Notes: generated from the letters alone by a model not told the origin. Counted from the stretch's first letter, positions 1-9,985 are shown. The stretch: DNA of 13,933 nucleotides from Marinospirillum sp. (GCF_014859565.1 NZ_JACUUA010000082.1:1-13933), one strand, 5' to 3'. Numbers and translations are program-made.

Positions 1-52
1 CATCCATGGCCAGTGCGCGAATGGCATTGGCGCGATCAAAACGTGAAGTCAT
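1..52 (-). CDS. cbbT: Transketolase, N-terminal fragment (runs off the left edge)
   Basis: The first 17 codons, from an ATG at 52, read MTSRFDRANAIRALAMD. This matches the N-terminus of bacterial transketolases, where R-x-x-A-N-A-I-R-A-L-x-M-D begins the thiamine-diphosphate-binding (PP) domain. Transketolase moves two-carbon units in the regeneration phase of the Calvin cycle. A GGGAG ribosome-binding site lies about 6 nt upstream, and only 17 nt separate this start from the gap stop codon, so the gene is almost certainly in the same transcript. The catalytic regions lie outside the window. The short match is very typical of the family, but only this N-terminal piece can be judged. Confidence 0.85.
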   Translation of the reverse strand, partial: MTSRFDRANAIRALAMD

Positions 53-69
53 GGTTTTCTCCCGGTGGT

Positions 70-1077
<1,008 letters not shown>

Positions 1078-1136
1078 TTATATTGTTTTTATTAGGTTAA
1101 ACTGTTTATAAATTCTATTGAATATTATCTATTGGC

Positions 1137-2015
1137 CTACCACAGTGCTTGCCGCCTTTTCTCCATCATACGTCGGATATAGGGTGTAAAGATCAGTTGC
1201 ATGGACAGCTGCATCTTGCCGCCAGGCACCACCAGAATATTGGCACGTGACATAAATGATCCGTTGATCATATTAAGCAGATACTGGAAGTCGATCCCCT
1301 TGGGTTTGGCAAAACGTATCACCACCATACTTTCATCCGCGGAGGGAATTTCTCGGGAAATAAAAGGGTTGCTGGTATCCACCATGGGCACCCGCTGAAA
1401 GTTAACATGGGTGTTGGAAAACTGGGGGCAGATATGATTCACATAATCCGGCATACGCCTCAGAATGGTATCGGTAACAGCTTCGGTTGAGTAACCACGA
1501 GCACTCTTGTCCCGCAGGATTTTCTGTGTCCACTCCAGATTGATGACCGGAACCACACCTATCAGCAAATCCGGATACTGGGCAATATTAAATTGTTGAT
1601 TCTTAACCGCTCCGTGCAGGCCTTCATAAAAAAGCAGTTCGGTATTGTCTGGCAGTGGCTCCCAGGGCGTAAAAGTGCCCGGCTTCAGGTTATAGGGTTC
1701 AGCTTCTTCTTCATTGTGCAAATAACAACGACGCTGACCCTGACCGGTTTCACTGAAGGATTGGAAAAGTTTTTCCAGGTCTCCCAGAAGGTTGGTATCC
1801 ATACCAAAGTGGCTAAAGTTGTGGTTACCCGCCGCCTCCTGTTCTTGTTGTTTTATTTTCATTTCCTCCCGGTCATAACGGTGGAAACTATCACCTTCGA
1901 TGGTTGCAGCCCGAACACCATCACGACGAAAAATATTTTCAAAAGTGTCCTTCACTGAGCTGGTGCCGGCTCCTGATGATCCAGTGATGGCAATAATGGG
2001 ATACTTGGCAGACAT
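1137..2015 (-). CDS. prk: Phosphoribulokinase (proteobacterial class)
   Basis: This kinase phosphorylates ribulose-5-phosphate with ATP to give RuBP, the RuBisCO substrate. From the ATG at 2015 the protein has 292 residues, normal for the octameric proteobacterial class. The P-loop GSSGAGTSS is at residues 12-20. The segment IEGDSFHRYDR (39-49) contains D42, H45 and R49, which correspond to residues of catalysis and substrate binding in Rhodobacter Prk. An upstream in-frame start at 2084 would add 23 low-complexity residues (an NNNNKN run) and overlap fbp. The 2015 start is preferred because GAGGTG lies 5-6 nt upstream and MSAKYPIIAITG is the usual N-terminus. It starts 25 nt after the fbp stop and ends with TAG. 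Confidence 0.96.
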   Translation of the reverse strand: MSAKYPIIAITGSSGAGTSSVKDTFENIFRRDGVRAATIEGDSFHRYDREEMKIKQQEQEAAGNHNFSHFGMDTNLLGDLEKLFQSFSETGQGQRRCYLHNEEEAEPYNLKPGTFTPWEPLPDNTELLFYEGLHGAVKNQQFNIAQYPDLLIGVVPVINLEWTQKILRDKSARGYSTEAVTDTILRRMPDYVNHICPQFSNTHVNFQRVPMVDTSNPFISREIPSADESMVVIRFAKPKGIDFQYLLNMINGSFMSRANILVVPGGKMQLSMQLIFTPYIRRMMEKRRQALW

Positions 2016-2040
2016 AGTTGCACCTCGGTTTTTGTTGTTG

Positions 2041-3129
2041 TTATTCCCGGAAAAGCCCTTTGTTGCCAAAGAGTGGGCTGGCATCTGTTTCCTCGTTCAA
2101 ATCTTCCTGGTGATAGGCCTCTATACGTTCAACTTCATTTTTTGAACCCAGAATCACCCCAATACGCTGATGCAGATTGTCTGGCTGGATTTCGAGCAGG
2201 GGTGCTCGACCGGTACTGATACGCCCACCGGCTTGTTCGATCAGAAAACCGATCGGGCAAGCTTCATACAGCAATCGCAACTTGCCAGCCTTGCTGGGGT
2301 CTTTGTTGTCTCTGGGGTACATAAACACCCCGCCACGCATCAGGATACGGTGGGCTTCTGCCACCATACTGGCAATCCAGCGCATATTAAAATTCTTGCC
2401 ACGTGGCCCAGTTTCCCCTTCCAGGCACTCAGCAATATAACGCTTGATCGGTGGCTCCCAGAAGCGACTGTTTGACGCATTGATGGCAAACTCCTGAGTG
2501 TCCGGGTTAATGGTGATCTTTTCATGCGTCAGCATAAACTCACCTAATACCCGGTCGAGAGTAAAACCCACCACTCCCTGACCAACACTGAGTACCAGCA
2601 TGGTGGTTGGTCCATAAAGGGCATAACCGGCAGCTACTTGTTCGTTGCCGGGCTGAAAAAAGTCCTCATCACAGACCTGATCTTTCGCCGGATTTTTCTG
2701 CCGAAGAATGGAGAAGATACTGCCAATGGATACATTAACATCAATATTGGAGGAGCCATCCAGGGGATCAAAAACCAGTAGATACTTGCCCTTGGGGTAG
2801 TGTTTCGGAATCTGGTAAGGTGCTTCCATTTCTTCACTGGCCATTCCGGCCAGGTTGCCACCCCATTCATTCATCTGAATAAAGTAGTCGTTGGAAAGTA
2901 CATCCAGCTTTTTCTGGGTTTCGCCCTGAATATTAATACTTTCGCCATCACCTTCCTGATAATTGCCATGCAGGTTCGCTAGTTCACCCTGAGCCACTGC
3001 AGCGGAAATGGCCTTGCAGGCCAGAGCCACATCAAGGATTAAGGCATTAAACTGTCCATCGGCATCTGGGTAACGACGCCTTTCTTCAATAAGGTATTGC
3101 GTCAAAGTTGTTTTTTTTAGTATTTGCAT
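2041..3129 (-). CDS. fbp: Fructose-1,6-bisphosphatase, class I
   Basis: FBPase hydrolyses fructose-1,6-bisphosphate to fructose-6-phosphate. In CBB operons it often also serves sedoheptulose-1,7-bisphosphate, though that is an inference here. The protein has 362 residues, slightly longer than E. coli Fbp because of a C-terminal tail. Visible motifs are [11 protein letters not shown] (66-76), the acidic pair E99-E100, and the metal and substrate site DPLDGSSN (121-128) followed by [11 protein letters not shown]. Further on are GGVFMYPRD and [11 protein letters not shown], the latter being the sugar-phosphate-binding end. The start ATG at 3129 lies inside the end of cbbY, a 44-nt out-of-frame overlap, with AAGGATCAAGG just upstream. 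A run of eight A residues (minus strand, 3111-3118) falls at codons 4-7. Confidence 0.95.
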   Translation of the reverse strand: MQILKKTTLTQYLIEERRRYPDADGQFNALILDVALACKAISAAVAQGELANLHGNYQEGDGESINIQGETQKKLDVLSNDYFIQMNEWGGNLAGMASEEMEAPYQIPKHYPKGKYLLVFDPLDGSSNIDVNVSIGSIFSILRQKNPAKDQVCDEDFFQPGNEQVAAGYALYGPTTMLVLSVGQGVVGFTLDRVLGEFMLTHEKITINPDTQEFAINASNSRFWEPPIKRYIAECLEGETGPRGKNFNMRWIASMVAEAHRILMRGGVFMYPRDNKDPSKAGKLRLLYEACPIGFLIEQAGGRISTGRAPLLEIQPDNLHQRIGVILGSKNEVERIEAYHQEDLNEETDASPLFGNKGLFRE

Positions 3130-3856
3130 AGCCTTGATCCTTTTTCTGAAAGTCTTGTTGCCAGTCCTGTAAACAGGCCAAAGGACGGGTAAGGTTGTGG
3201 ATCCTCATGTAAGCGCCAGAACAATGCTGATGCCGAGTAAAACGAGTGGGTGTAATAACCACCTCCAGGCCTGCATCCTGAGCAGCCAAAAAACCGTTAC
3301 GACTGTCTTCAATAACCAGACAGTTGCTGGCTGGAAGTCCAAGACGTTCCAGTGCCTGGAGGTACGCCTGGGGATGGGGTTTTTTTAATTCAGCCGTTGA
3401 GGCATCTTCAATAACAACAAAGTAGTCCTGCCAATAAGTACCAAAATGTTTCTGCAAAAGCGCAGCAATATTGTCGGGTGTGGTGGTGGTAGCAATGGCC
3501 AACTGAATATTTTGCTGATGGGCATTAATGATCAATTCCTTAATACCAGGGCGCAAAGGAATACCTGGATTACTCGCCAGCTGAGTATAAAAAGCCGTTT
3601 TTAATTGATGCAGGGTGGTTATTCGATGCTTGATCGCATCCAAAGTCTGGCGTTCATAATCATCTTCGTGATAGGTGCACCAGTAATGCAGTAACCGCTC
3701 TTTACCGCCGGTGATCTGCAACAGATCTGTGTAGGTTTCTTCATCCCAGTACCAATTTATATTGAGATGAGCAAAAGCCTTATTAAAAGCCTGTAGATGA
3801 TAGCTTTCGGTGTCAGCCAGGGTGCCATCCACATCAAAAATTATCGCTTTAAGCAT
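3086..3856 (-). CDS. cbbY: CbbY-type HAD phosphatase (xylulose-1,5-bisphosphate phosphatase)
   Basis: This haloacid dehalogenase superfamily phosphatase has 256 residues. Motif I is DVDGT (D8 nucleophile, D10 acid/base), motif II is the ATTTT stretch at 122-126, the motif III lysine is in KKPHP (158-162), and motif IV is VIEDS with E183 and D184. The segments WYWDEE, ITGGKER and LRPGIKELI match the cap and specificity regions of Rhodobacter CbbY, which hydrolyses the RuBisCO inhibitor xylulose-1,5-bisphosphate. The CBB setting supports that role. AGGAAA precedes the ATG. The last residues ([14 protein letters not shown] region) are hydrophilic and extend over the start of fbp. A general sugar phosphatase or phosphoglycolate phosphatase (CbbZ) is less likely given the CbbY-like motifs. 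Confidence 0.9.
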   Translation of the reverse strand: MLKAIIFDVDGTLADTESYHLQAFNKAFAHLNINWYWDEETYTDLLQITGGKERLLHYWCTYHEDDYERQTLDAIKHRITTLHQLKTAFYTQLASNPGIPLRPGIKELIINAHQQNIQLAIATTTTPDNIAALLQKHFGTYWQDYFVVIEDASTAELKKPHPQAYLQALERLGLPASNCLVIEDSRNGFLAAQDAGLEVVITPTRFTRHQHCSGAYMRIHNLTRPLACLQDWQQDFQKKDQGYANTKKNNFDAIPY

Positions 3857-4011
3857 CTTGGGTTTCCTGTTAATTCATTTTTTATTTTTTCTCAGGCATA
3901 CCTTGAGCCTAAAACAGGAGAGATATAAAAAACAATTAATAAAATATCGAATAACCATCATTTTTTTCTTATATTTATAAGGACAGACTGTAAGACTATC
4001 GAGAGGAGGCT
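3857..4011. other. AT-rich spacer between cbbO and cbbY
   Basis: This 155-nt non-coding stretch is strongly AT-rich. On the minus strand it holds a short dyad (CTTATA-AA-TATAAG) soon after the cbbO stop. A hairpin of type CTCA(A)GG/CCTGAG lies near cbbY and is followed by A-rich rather than T-rich sequence, so neither looks like a terminator of minus-strand transcripts. TTTTTTATATC could hold a -10 element, but no convincing -35 partner is seen. It could carry an internal promoter for the cbbY-fbp-prk-gap-tkt series; I cannot show this. Confidence 0.4.
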
Positions 4012-6276
4012 TTAACTGGACTTGGTCAGAGAAAGGAAAATCGACGGCAACTGTACGGGCAGACATTCCACCTTTTTAATCAAGGAATAATGATGCCCAA
4101 AGATGGCTTGCATGCAGTCCTCACCCAGGGCATCCAGATGAATGGCATGACTATTAATGCCGCAGGATTTTAGCTCCTGGATGGCTTTGGCGGCATCAGC
4201 AATCAGGTAGTGATCATCCTGAATATCAATGTCCGAAGGCTGCCCATCACTCAAAACCAGCAGTATTTTCCTGTCGGCGGTCTGTCTGTTCAGATACTGG
4301 CCTGCATGACGCAGTGCGGCACCCATACGTGTTGAATAAGAAGCTTCGAGGTTACCCAGCCGACCTTTCACAGTCGCCCCCCAAGGCTCGCTGAAACCTT
4401 TGATATGGTGGTAGCGCACCTGATGACGGGTATTGGAGTTAAACCCGGCAATTGCCATGGAGTCACCCAGTTGACTCACAGCAAAACACAACAGAGCCAC
4501 CGCCTCTTCACTAAGCTCCAGCAAACTGGTAGCAGAACCCGGCAGCCGATCATTCAGGGAGTGAGAAAGATCCAGCAACAACAAAACTGCAAGGCTGCGT
4601 CCTTCATTTTGGGTATTCAGATAAATACGGTCTTTGGCCAGATTGCCGTTTTTTATGTCCAACCAAGTGCGCACCAGAGCATCAGTATCCAGTTCATTAC
4701 CCTTTTCCTGGTGCCGAATGCGCTGCGGGTTCTGGGGTTTCAGACGGTTTATCAACTGGGTAATGCGCTTGATCAAGCCTGCATTGCGTTCCAGGTAGCC
4801 TTCCACCTTGCTCGGTGAACCTGTTGGCACCAGGGCTTCGTAAAGACTCACTTCATCTGGGCGGTAATCTTGCAACTGATAATCCCACTCCGGGTAAAGG
4901 CGTGCAGGCAAACCATCCAGTGATTTTTTGGATGTTCTGGGGTCACTGAAACTTTCTTCTTCATCACCTTCTTCGATAAAAACCCATAGGTGCCGATTAT
5001 CATCACGCCAGGGAATCCGGGTGTCGGCAAAAGCAACCTCTGCCTGCTGATCCTGACCACTGCGGGTCTGAGTGACAAAGTTGAGTGCCAGATCCACAAA
5101 AGCGTCCTGATTCAGGGGATCGTTCACAAACACTTCACAAAAACGCTCAACAAAGTGCTGCATCAGTGCAATGGAAGTCTGGCTGCCAGGCACCAGTAAC
5201 AAGTGAGACAAAAAACTTAATCTTTGCAGAACGCGTGAAGCCTTGGGGTTCGCTAGGGTTTCTTCCTTCACTTGCGGGTGCAGGCGTGCAATCAGTCCGG
5301 TCAGCCCCGGATACTTTTTTAACAGCAGCAAATCCATGCGGATATCTTCAAAACTTTCAATGGTTGTGCGTTGTAGCGGACTCAGATTATCGGCAAACCT
5401 AGGCTGGCTATATTTTTGATGAGCCAGCAAATGCGCCAGCATCAGGCGATACAAATCCAGACCATCCGCGGTGGAAGTACTCTCAACAAAATCCGGCAGG
5501 CGAATGCCATCCACATCCATATAAGCTTGCTGCGGGGTGGCTTCCTCATCCGGTCGCAATGTCGGGTAAGCCACCAGAATTGCTTCACTGTCCCAGAGAG
5601 CTTTTAAATAACTGGTCAGGCTTTTTTCGTGATCATGAAAAAGCACTCCACTTCGCAGACGCTGCAAAAACAGACGGCTTTCCGGGCTTTGCAAAGAAAA
5701 GTAGGCCTTCTGGGTAGATGGATCTTTGCCACTCAAATGAATGCCTGAATTAAACCAGGATTCCAGTTTTTCCAACGGAATCCTGCTCAGCACAAAACCC
5801 AATCGAGGAATCACCGCCAGCAGACACTCACTAGAACCCAGCGGCTGACCACCATGAATACTGGGTGTCGTGCGTTCAGCCAGTTGCAGACAGGATTGCA
5901 CCACTTGCTGCAACTGCTGACTGTTAAGCTGGATAGCCATTAACTCTGGCAACTGCCTGAAAAAAATCGGCAGGGCTTTCCAGTTAGGGGTTTTCCACAG
6001 CGGCTCCAGCAGAGTTTTTAAAGTCTCAAGACCTGATTGCTGAAAATGCGGGTAAACACTCGGCCAAACTTGCAGGAACACCAGCAGCATCTCACTGCCG
6101 CGCCCGGTTTTACCCAGAAAACCGGCCAATTGAAGATAATCTTGGCGAGCCGCTACAGGTATTTTGGCAACAGCCTGCTGCCAACACTCAGGAAACGCTT
6201 GTTCCACATCTTTAAAGTGGCAGTTCAGGGCTTGCCAGGCTTCCTGGTGAGTGGAATTTTCACCGGCAGGCAACAT
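4012..6276 (-). CDS. cbbO: CbbO, VWA-domain adaptor of the CbbQO RuBisCO activase
   Basis: This 754-residue protein has the length and layout of the CbbO/NorD family. A long alpha-helical N-terminal region is followed by acidic linkers (for example EEGDEEES) and a C-terminal von Willebrand factor A domain. The metal-ion-dependent adhesion site is visible: DLSHS (569-573), the threonine in YSTRMGA (about T649) and the aspartate in LSDGQPSD (about D677). In characterised Q2O2 activases CbbO binds RuBisCO through the VWA domain and couples it to the CbbQ hexamer, whose ATPase activity removes inhibitory sugar phosphates. The start codon shares one base with the cbbQ stop (TGATG), which implies translational coupling. 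NorD is an alternative name for relatives, but adjacency to cbbM and cbbQ supports CbbO. Confidence 0.94.
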   Translation of the reverse strand: MLPAGENSTHQEAWQALNCHFKDVEQAFPECWQQAVAKIPVAARQDYLQLAGFLGKTGRGSEMLLVFLQVWPSVYPHFQQSGLETLKTLLEPLWKTPNWKALPIFFRQLPELMAIQLNSQQLQQVVQSCLQLAERTTPSIHGGQPLGSSECLLAVIPRLGFVLSRIPLEKLESWFNSGIHLSGKDPSTQKAYFSLQSPESRLFLQRLRSGVLFHDHEKSLTSYLKALWDSEAILVAYPTLRPDEEATPQQAYMDVDGIRLPDFVESTSTADGLDLYRLMLAHLLAHQKYSQPRFADNLSPLQRTTIESFEDIRMDLLLLKKYPGLTGLIARLHPQVKEETLANPKASRVLQRLSFLSHLLLVPGSQTSIALMQHFVERFCEVFVNDPLNQDAFVDLALNFVTQTRSGQDQQAEVAFADTRIPWRDDNRHLWVFIEEGDEEESFSDPRTSKKSLDGLPARLYPEWDYQLQDYRPDEVSLYEALVPTGSPSKVEGYLERNAGLIKRITQLINRLKPQNPQRIRHQEKGNELDTDALVRTWLDIKNGNLAKDRIYLNTQNEGRSLAVLLLLDLSHSLNDRLPGSATSLLELSEEAVALLCFAVSQLGDSMAIAGFNSNTRHQVRYHHIKGFSEPWGATVKGRLGNLEASYSTRMGAALRHAGQYLNRQTADRKILLVLSDGQPSDIDIQDDHYLIADAAKAIQELKSCGINSHAIHLDALGEDCMQAIFGHHYSLIKKVECLPVQLPSIFLSLTKSS

Positions 6277-7097
6277 CAGGCATTCCTTGCCGGTGGCAAC
6301 AGGGCCCGGACAGCATGCTCCAGGGTGCCACGAATTTCCGGGTCATCTGTTACTGGGGCAATCATGGCCAGTTGGCAGGATTGTTCAAAATTAATGCCCT
6401 GCTGAATTAAATGTGCCGCATTCACCAGCAAGCGGGTGGAAATACCTTCACTCAGGCCCTGCCCTTTTAAGCGTCGTCCGGCATGAGCCACTGCCACCAG
6501 TAATTCACACTGAGTCAGGGGCAAGCTGGTTTCCTGATGAACAATCTGAGCTTCTTTGGCCGCTTGTGGGTAATCAAATTCAAAGGCCACAAACCGCTGG
6601 CGGGTGGAAGGTTTTAATTCCTTGATCAGGCTTTGATAACCCGGATTATAAGAAATAACCAATTGAAAATCCGGGTGAGCTGTCACCAGTTCATTAATTT
6701 TATCCAGCAGAATCCGGCGGCGATAATCAGTTAAAGAGTGGATCACTACCGTAGTGTCTTGACGAGCTTCCACAATTTCATCCAGATAACAGATACCACC
6801 GTGACGAGCAGCCAAGGTCAGAGGGCCATCAATCCATTGAGTACCCTGTTCATTAAGAAGAAAGCGTCCCAGCAGATCGCTGGCGGCCATGTCTTCATTA
6901 CAGGCCACCGAGATCAGGGGCTTGCCCAACGTCCAGGCCATGTATTCAACAAAACGGGTTTTGCCGCAGCCAGTGGGTCCCTTGAGCATCACCGGCATTT
7001 TTTGCTGGTAGGCCGCCTGATATTGCGCCACCTCATCAGCCAGAGGTTCATAAAAAGGCTGCTGATGTATAAAAAAGGCATCAAGTGGCTTGGGCAT
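6276..7097 (-). CDS. cbbQ: CbbQ, MoxR-type AAA+ ATPase of the RuBisCO activase
   Basis: CbbQ is the hexameric AAA+ motor that works with CbbO to reactivate inhibited RuBisCO. From the ATG at 7097 it has 273 residues, the usual CbbQ/NorQ length. Walker A is GPTGCGKT (40-47), Walker B is ICYLDEI (102-108), sensor 1 is in SYNPGY (149-154) and a conserved TRQRF (arginine finger region) is at 165-169. The stretch ACNEDMAASDLLGR is typical of the CbbQ/NorQ subgroup. A TTG at 7112 would add five residues (MWTLK), but the ATG gives the more usual N-terminus. The ribosome-binding site is weak for either. Stop and cbbO start overlap as TGATG. Confidence 0.94.
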   Translation of the reverse strand: MPKPLDAFFIHQQPFYEPLADEVAQYQAAYQQKMPVMLKGPTGCGKTRFVEYMAWTLGKPLISVACNEDMAASDLLGRFLLNEQGTQWIDGPLTLAARHGGICYLDEIVEARQDTTVVIHSLTDYRRRILLDKINELVTAHPDFQLVISYNPGYQSLIKELKPSTRQRFVAFEFDYPQAAKEAQIVHQETSLPLTQCELLVAVAHAGRRLKGQGLSEGISTRLLVNAAHLIQQGINFEQSCQLAMIAPVTDDPEIRGTLEHAVRALLPPARNA

Positions 7098-7137
7098 CTT
7101 GAGAGTCCACAACTGGTCATGAGCGGGTCACTGCAAC

Positions 7138-7163
7138 CTGCAGCCAGTTATGACCGGCTGCAG
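7138..7163 (-). other. Strong intercistronic hairpin between cbbM and cbbQ
   Basis: On the minus strand CTGCAGCCGGT and ACTGGCTGCAG form an 11-bp stem with a single G-U pair around a CATA tetraloop. It starts 13 nt after the cbbM stop codon. No T run follows, so it is not a classical terminator. Such hairpins often protect the 3' end of an abundant upstream message or lower expression downstream, which would suit a high RuBisCO to activase ratio. The structure is read directly from sequence; its role is inferred. Confidence 0.65.
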
Positions 7164-7176
7164 AACACAGTGCTGT

Positions 7177-8556
7177 TTAACGATGACTGGTAATTTTATT
7201 GCGCCAGCCGGGGAAAATCTGATCGGCATCATGCGGAAAGGATTCAAAAGCGCGGGCAAACTCTTTGTGCTCTTTCGCCCATTCAATGGGGTCTGCCCCT
7301 GCTTTCCAGCACTCATAAGCTTGGCGTAATGACAAGGCACCCGCAGCAGGACTATCAATGTGGCCGTAAGCACCCCCACCTGCTGTGTTGATGACGTTAC
7401 CATGACCTAGATTTTCAAAGAAGCCTGGCAGACGCAAGGCATTCATGCCGCCGGAAATAATCGGAGTGGTTGCCTTCATACCCTTCCAGTCCTGAAAGTA
7501 TACCGGACCTTGGAAGGAGTCACGTTCGATGATATAAGCAATATCCTTATCATCCTTGCTGCCTTCCATCTTGCCGTAACCCATGGTGCCCACATGAATA
7601 CCGGAAGCCCCTTGCAGGCGCGACATTTTAGCCAGCACATAAGCTGAGTAACCGCGTTTAGATGAAGGTGAAGTCACAGCACCATGACCCGCACGGTGGT
7701 AATGCAAAAACTGATTGGGGAAATAACGTCGGGCCGTGGTCACCATACCCGGACCACCAACATAACCATCCACCAGGAAAGCAACTTTGTTGGCATGCTC
7801 ACCAAAGGCTTCAAGAATAAATTCACCACGGGCAATCATTTCATCATGCCAGTCAGCGGTGATATTAGCTGAGAAAATTTTGGCCTGGCCAGTTTCATCC
7901 ATAGCCCGCTTCATGGCATCCACCACCAGAGGTATGGTTTTTTTCATCGGTGCAAAAACCTGGTTGCCCTGGGGTTCATCATTCTTGATAAAGTCACCAC
8001 CCAGCCAGAACTGATAAGCTGCCTTAGCAAAAGGCTCAGGGCGCAGACCCAGTTTGGGTTTGATGATAGTACCGGCAATATAACCACCATCTTTTTCCGG
8101 GCGACCCAGAATTTTCCACATGTCCTCGATATTAACCTGAGGGCCATCAAACAAATCGAGCATGCCCGGAGGCACATAAAAATCAATCATCTTGGCATGT
8201 TCAATATCACCCATACCTTGGTTATTACCAATCGCCAGAGTAAGGAAAGAAACCAGCATGGTTTTGCCATCCAGAATATTGCGATCAAATAATTCAATTG
8301 GATAGGCAATACGCATGTCTTCTGTGGTTTCATCAATATGATAAACAAGGGCATCCACGCCACGGGTAAAGTCATCAGTGGTGCAAATTTCAACATTGGT
8401 GCCGGTGGAGGATTCCGCTGCAAAATGGGCTGCTGCTTCCAGATAACCATAACCTGATTTTGGCTTCATTTTATAAGCGGCCAGAATATGCTTGCCTTCT
8501 TTAAGCAGTGTGTCTTCATCCAGATCGAGACGGGCATAACGTTGTGATTGATCCAT
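7177..8556 (-). CDS. cbbM: Ribulose-1,5-bisphosphate carboxylase/oxygenase, form II large subunit
   Basis: The carbon-fixing enzyme adds CO2 to RuBP to give two 3-phosphoglycerates. It has 459 residues and no small-subunit gene nearby, as expected for form II. Its residues line up with Rhodospirillum rubrum CbbM numbering without offset: E48, T53, N111, K166 (in GTIIKPKLG), the carbamylated K191 with D193 and E194 ([10 protein letters not shown]), H287 (HYHRAGHG), loop 6 K329 (GYGKMEG) and S368 (ISGGMNA). [10 protein letters not shown] near residue 390 is also typical. AAGGGG lies about 7 nt before the ATG. A 126-nt AT-rich leader precedes it, and a hairpin separates it from cbbQ. All visible catalytic residues are intact. 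Confidence 0.98.
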   Translation of the reverse strand: MDQSQRYARLDLDEDTLLKEGKHILAAYKMKPKSGYGYLEAAAHFAAESSTGTNVEICTTDDFTRGVDALVYHIDETTEDMRIAYPIELFDRNILDGKTMLVSFLTLAIGNNQGMGDIEHAKMIDFYVPPGMLDLFDGPQVNIEDMWKILGRPEKDGGYIAGTIIKPKLGLRPEPFAKAAYQFWLGGDFIKNDEPQGNQVFAPMKKTIPLVVDAMKRAMDETGQAKIFSANITADWHDEMIARGEFILEAFGEHANKVAFLVDGYVGGPGMVTTARRYFPNQFLHYHRAGHGAVTSPSSKRGYSAYVLAKMSRLQGASGIHVGTMGYGKMEGSKDDKDIAYIIERDSFQGPVYFQDWKGMKATTPIISGGMNALRLPGFFENLGHGNVINTAGGGAYGHIDSPAAGALSLRQAYECWKAGADPIEWAKEHKEFARAFESFPHDADQIFPGWRNKITSHR

Positions 8557-8682
8557 GAGTAACCCCTTGCTTTGTTGTTGTGATACTGACCATTCTAGCC
8601 AGCCAACATATAATGTAAATTAATAAATATTTTATAAATGATAAGATTAAATTTATGCTTTCAGTTTTTAAGTACCTGGCTG
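8557..8682 (-). promoter_or_regulatory. AT-rich leader upstream of cbbM, likely promoter and CbbR operator region
   Basis: This gap separates the end of pntB from cbbM and contains about 70 nt of very AT-rich sequence. At 8632-8644 the minus strand reads TTATCATTTATAA, a dyad (TTAT-N5-ATAA) that also fits the LysR-type T-N11-A pattern. A second A/T dyad, around AAATATTT, lies just downstream. ATTTACATTATATGT nearer the gene has an ACAT-N3-ATGT symmetry and could contain a -10 element. No clear -35 box is paired with it. The assignment rests on position, AT content and the tandem regulator gene. Confidence 0.45.
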
Positions 8683-9972
8683 TCAAGCATCCAGCAAGGG
8701 TAACAACTGATCAATGGAACTTTTGGCATCTCCATACAGCATACGGGTATTTTCCTTGTAAAACAGTGGATTTTCTATACCGGAATAACCCGTACCCTGC
8801 CCCCGTTTGGAAACCACCACCAGTTTGGCTTTCCAGACTTCCAGTACTGGCATCCCGGCAATTGGGCTGTTTGGATCTTCCTGAGCAGCCGGATGGATAC
8901 CAAAACGCACCTCTTTACCTGCTGCTTTTAACTTTTGAACCAGTTGTGAAACCGAAGCCTGAGCCACAGCCATACCATAACCCGGAACCAGTATGACACT
9001 CTGGGCTTCTTTCAGTGCTGTAGCTACACCTGCTGCATCAACCGCCACCTGCTCACCTTCCATCACCTAGGCAGAACCACTGGAACCACCAAAACCACCG
9101 AGAATGACATTGATGAATTTGCGGTTCATGGCTTTGCATATCATATAACTGAGAATAGCACCTGAAGAACCCACCAATGCACCTGTAACTATCAGCAAAT
9201 CATTGGAGAGAGTAAAACCTATGGCGGCAGCAGCCCAGCCAGAATAGCTGTTGAGCATGGACACCACTACGGGCATATCCGCCCCACCGATCCCCATTAT
9301 CAGGTGATAACCAATAAAAAAAGCCAGCAGTGCAATCAACAACAGCGCCCAGATCCCGGAACCGCTCAGGTAGGCAATTGCCAAGACCAGTGAGGCCACC
9401 AGAGCAGCAGCATTAAGCAGATGCCCACCCGGTAATTGTGCAGGCTGACCCTTGACCTTTCCGGCCAGCTTGCCAAAAGCAATGATGGAACCTGTGAAGG
9501 TGACAGCACCAATAAAGACTCCCAGTACCACCTCGATCTGCAGGAATATCAACTCATCCGGTGCTTTGGTCGCCACCAAGGCTGCAAAAGCAGAAAAACC
9601 TTCCAAACTTTCGCCCGCCGCCCGAGCGGCCATCACCCGAGCACGCTCCATTTCTGCATTTAAGCCGACAAAAACAGCAGCCAGACCCACAAAACTATGC
9701 AGCGCCGCCACCAGTTGTGGCATTTCGGTCATATCCACCCGGCGTGCCAGCTGAAAACCAATCACCGAGCCCAGAGCCACCATGGGTAATATTAACCAAT
9801 AATGACCAATACCCGGCCCTGCAGCGGTGAAAAAGACCGCCAGGAACATACCAAAAATGCCATACCAAACCGCTCTTTTGGCTTTTTCCTGATTGCTCAA
9901 ACCGCCCAGAGAAAGAATAAAAAGCACACAGGCAGAAATAACCGCTGAGGCAACAAAACCCTGACCTAGCAT
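8683..9972 (-). pseudogene. pntB: NAD(P) transhydrogenase subunit beta, interrupted and internally deleted
   Basis: Intact PntB forms membrane domain II helices and the NADP(H)-binding domain III of the proton-pumping transhydrogenase. The first 301 codons look normal: a multi-helix membrane region with MTEMPQLVAALHSFVGLAA, IGGADMPVVVSMLNSYSGWAAA and GALVGSSGAILSYMICKAMNRK, conserved in E. coli PntB. A TAG at 9067-9069 then stops the frame. The same frame continues at once with domain III ([14 protein letters not shown]) but jumps from RFGIHP directly to [19 protein letters not shown] near 8889/8890. About 50 residues present in E. coli between these motifs are missing, including GRLPGHMNV and the GANDTVNP segment that binds NADP(H). 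The remainder ([10 protein letters not shown] to the stop) is recognisable. The gene starts 13 nt after pntA with an AGGGGAG site. It is most likely a non-functional remnant. Confidence 0.85.
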
Positions 9973-9985
9973 AATTCAGCTCCCC

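Noticed and set aside
2016..2084. Longer prk start at 2084
   Set aside because: The extra residues are low-complexity and overlap fbp, while the ATG at 2015 has a strong ribosome-binding site and the family N-terminus.
3870..3900. Terminator after cbbO or before cbbY
   Set aside because: The hairpin there is followed by an A-rich stretch on the transcribed strand sense, with no U run in the minus direction.
8683..8692. TTGACA on the minus strand as a -35 box for cbbM
   Set aside because: It overlaps the pntB stop codon and has no -10-like hexamer at 16-18 nt downstream.
8683..9066. A separate gene for a stand-alone domain III protein
   Set aside because: It continues pntB in the same frame directly after TAG, lacks a clear ribosome-binding site, and misses about 50 residues of the NADP(H) site.
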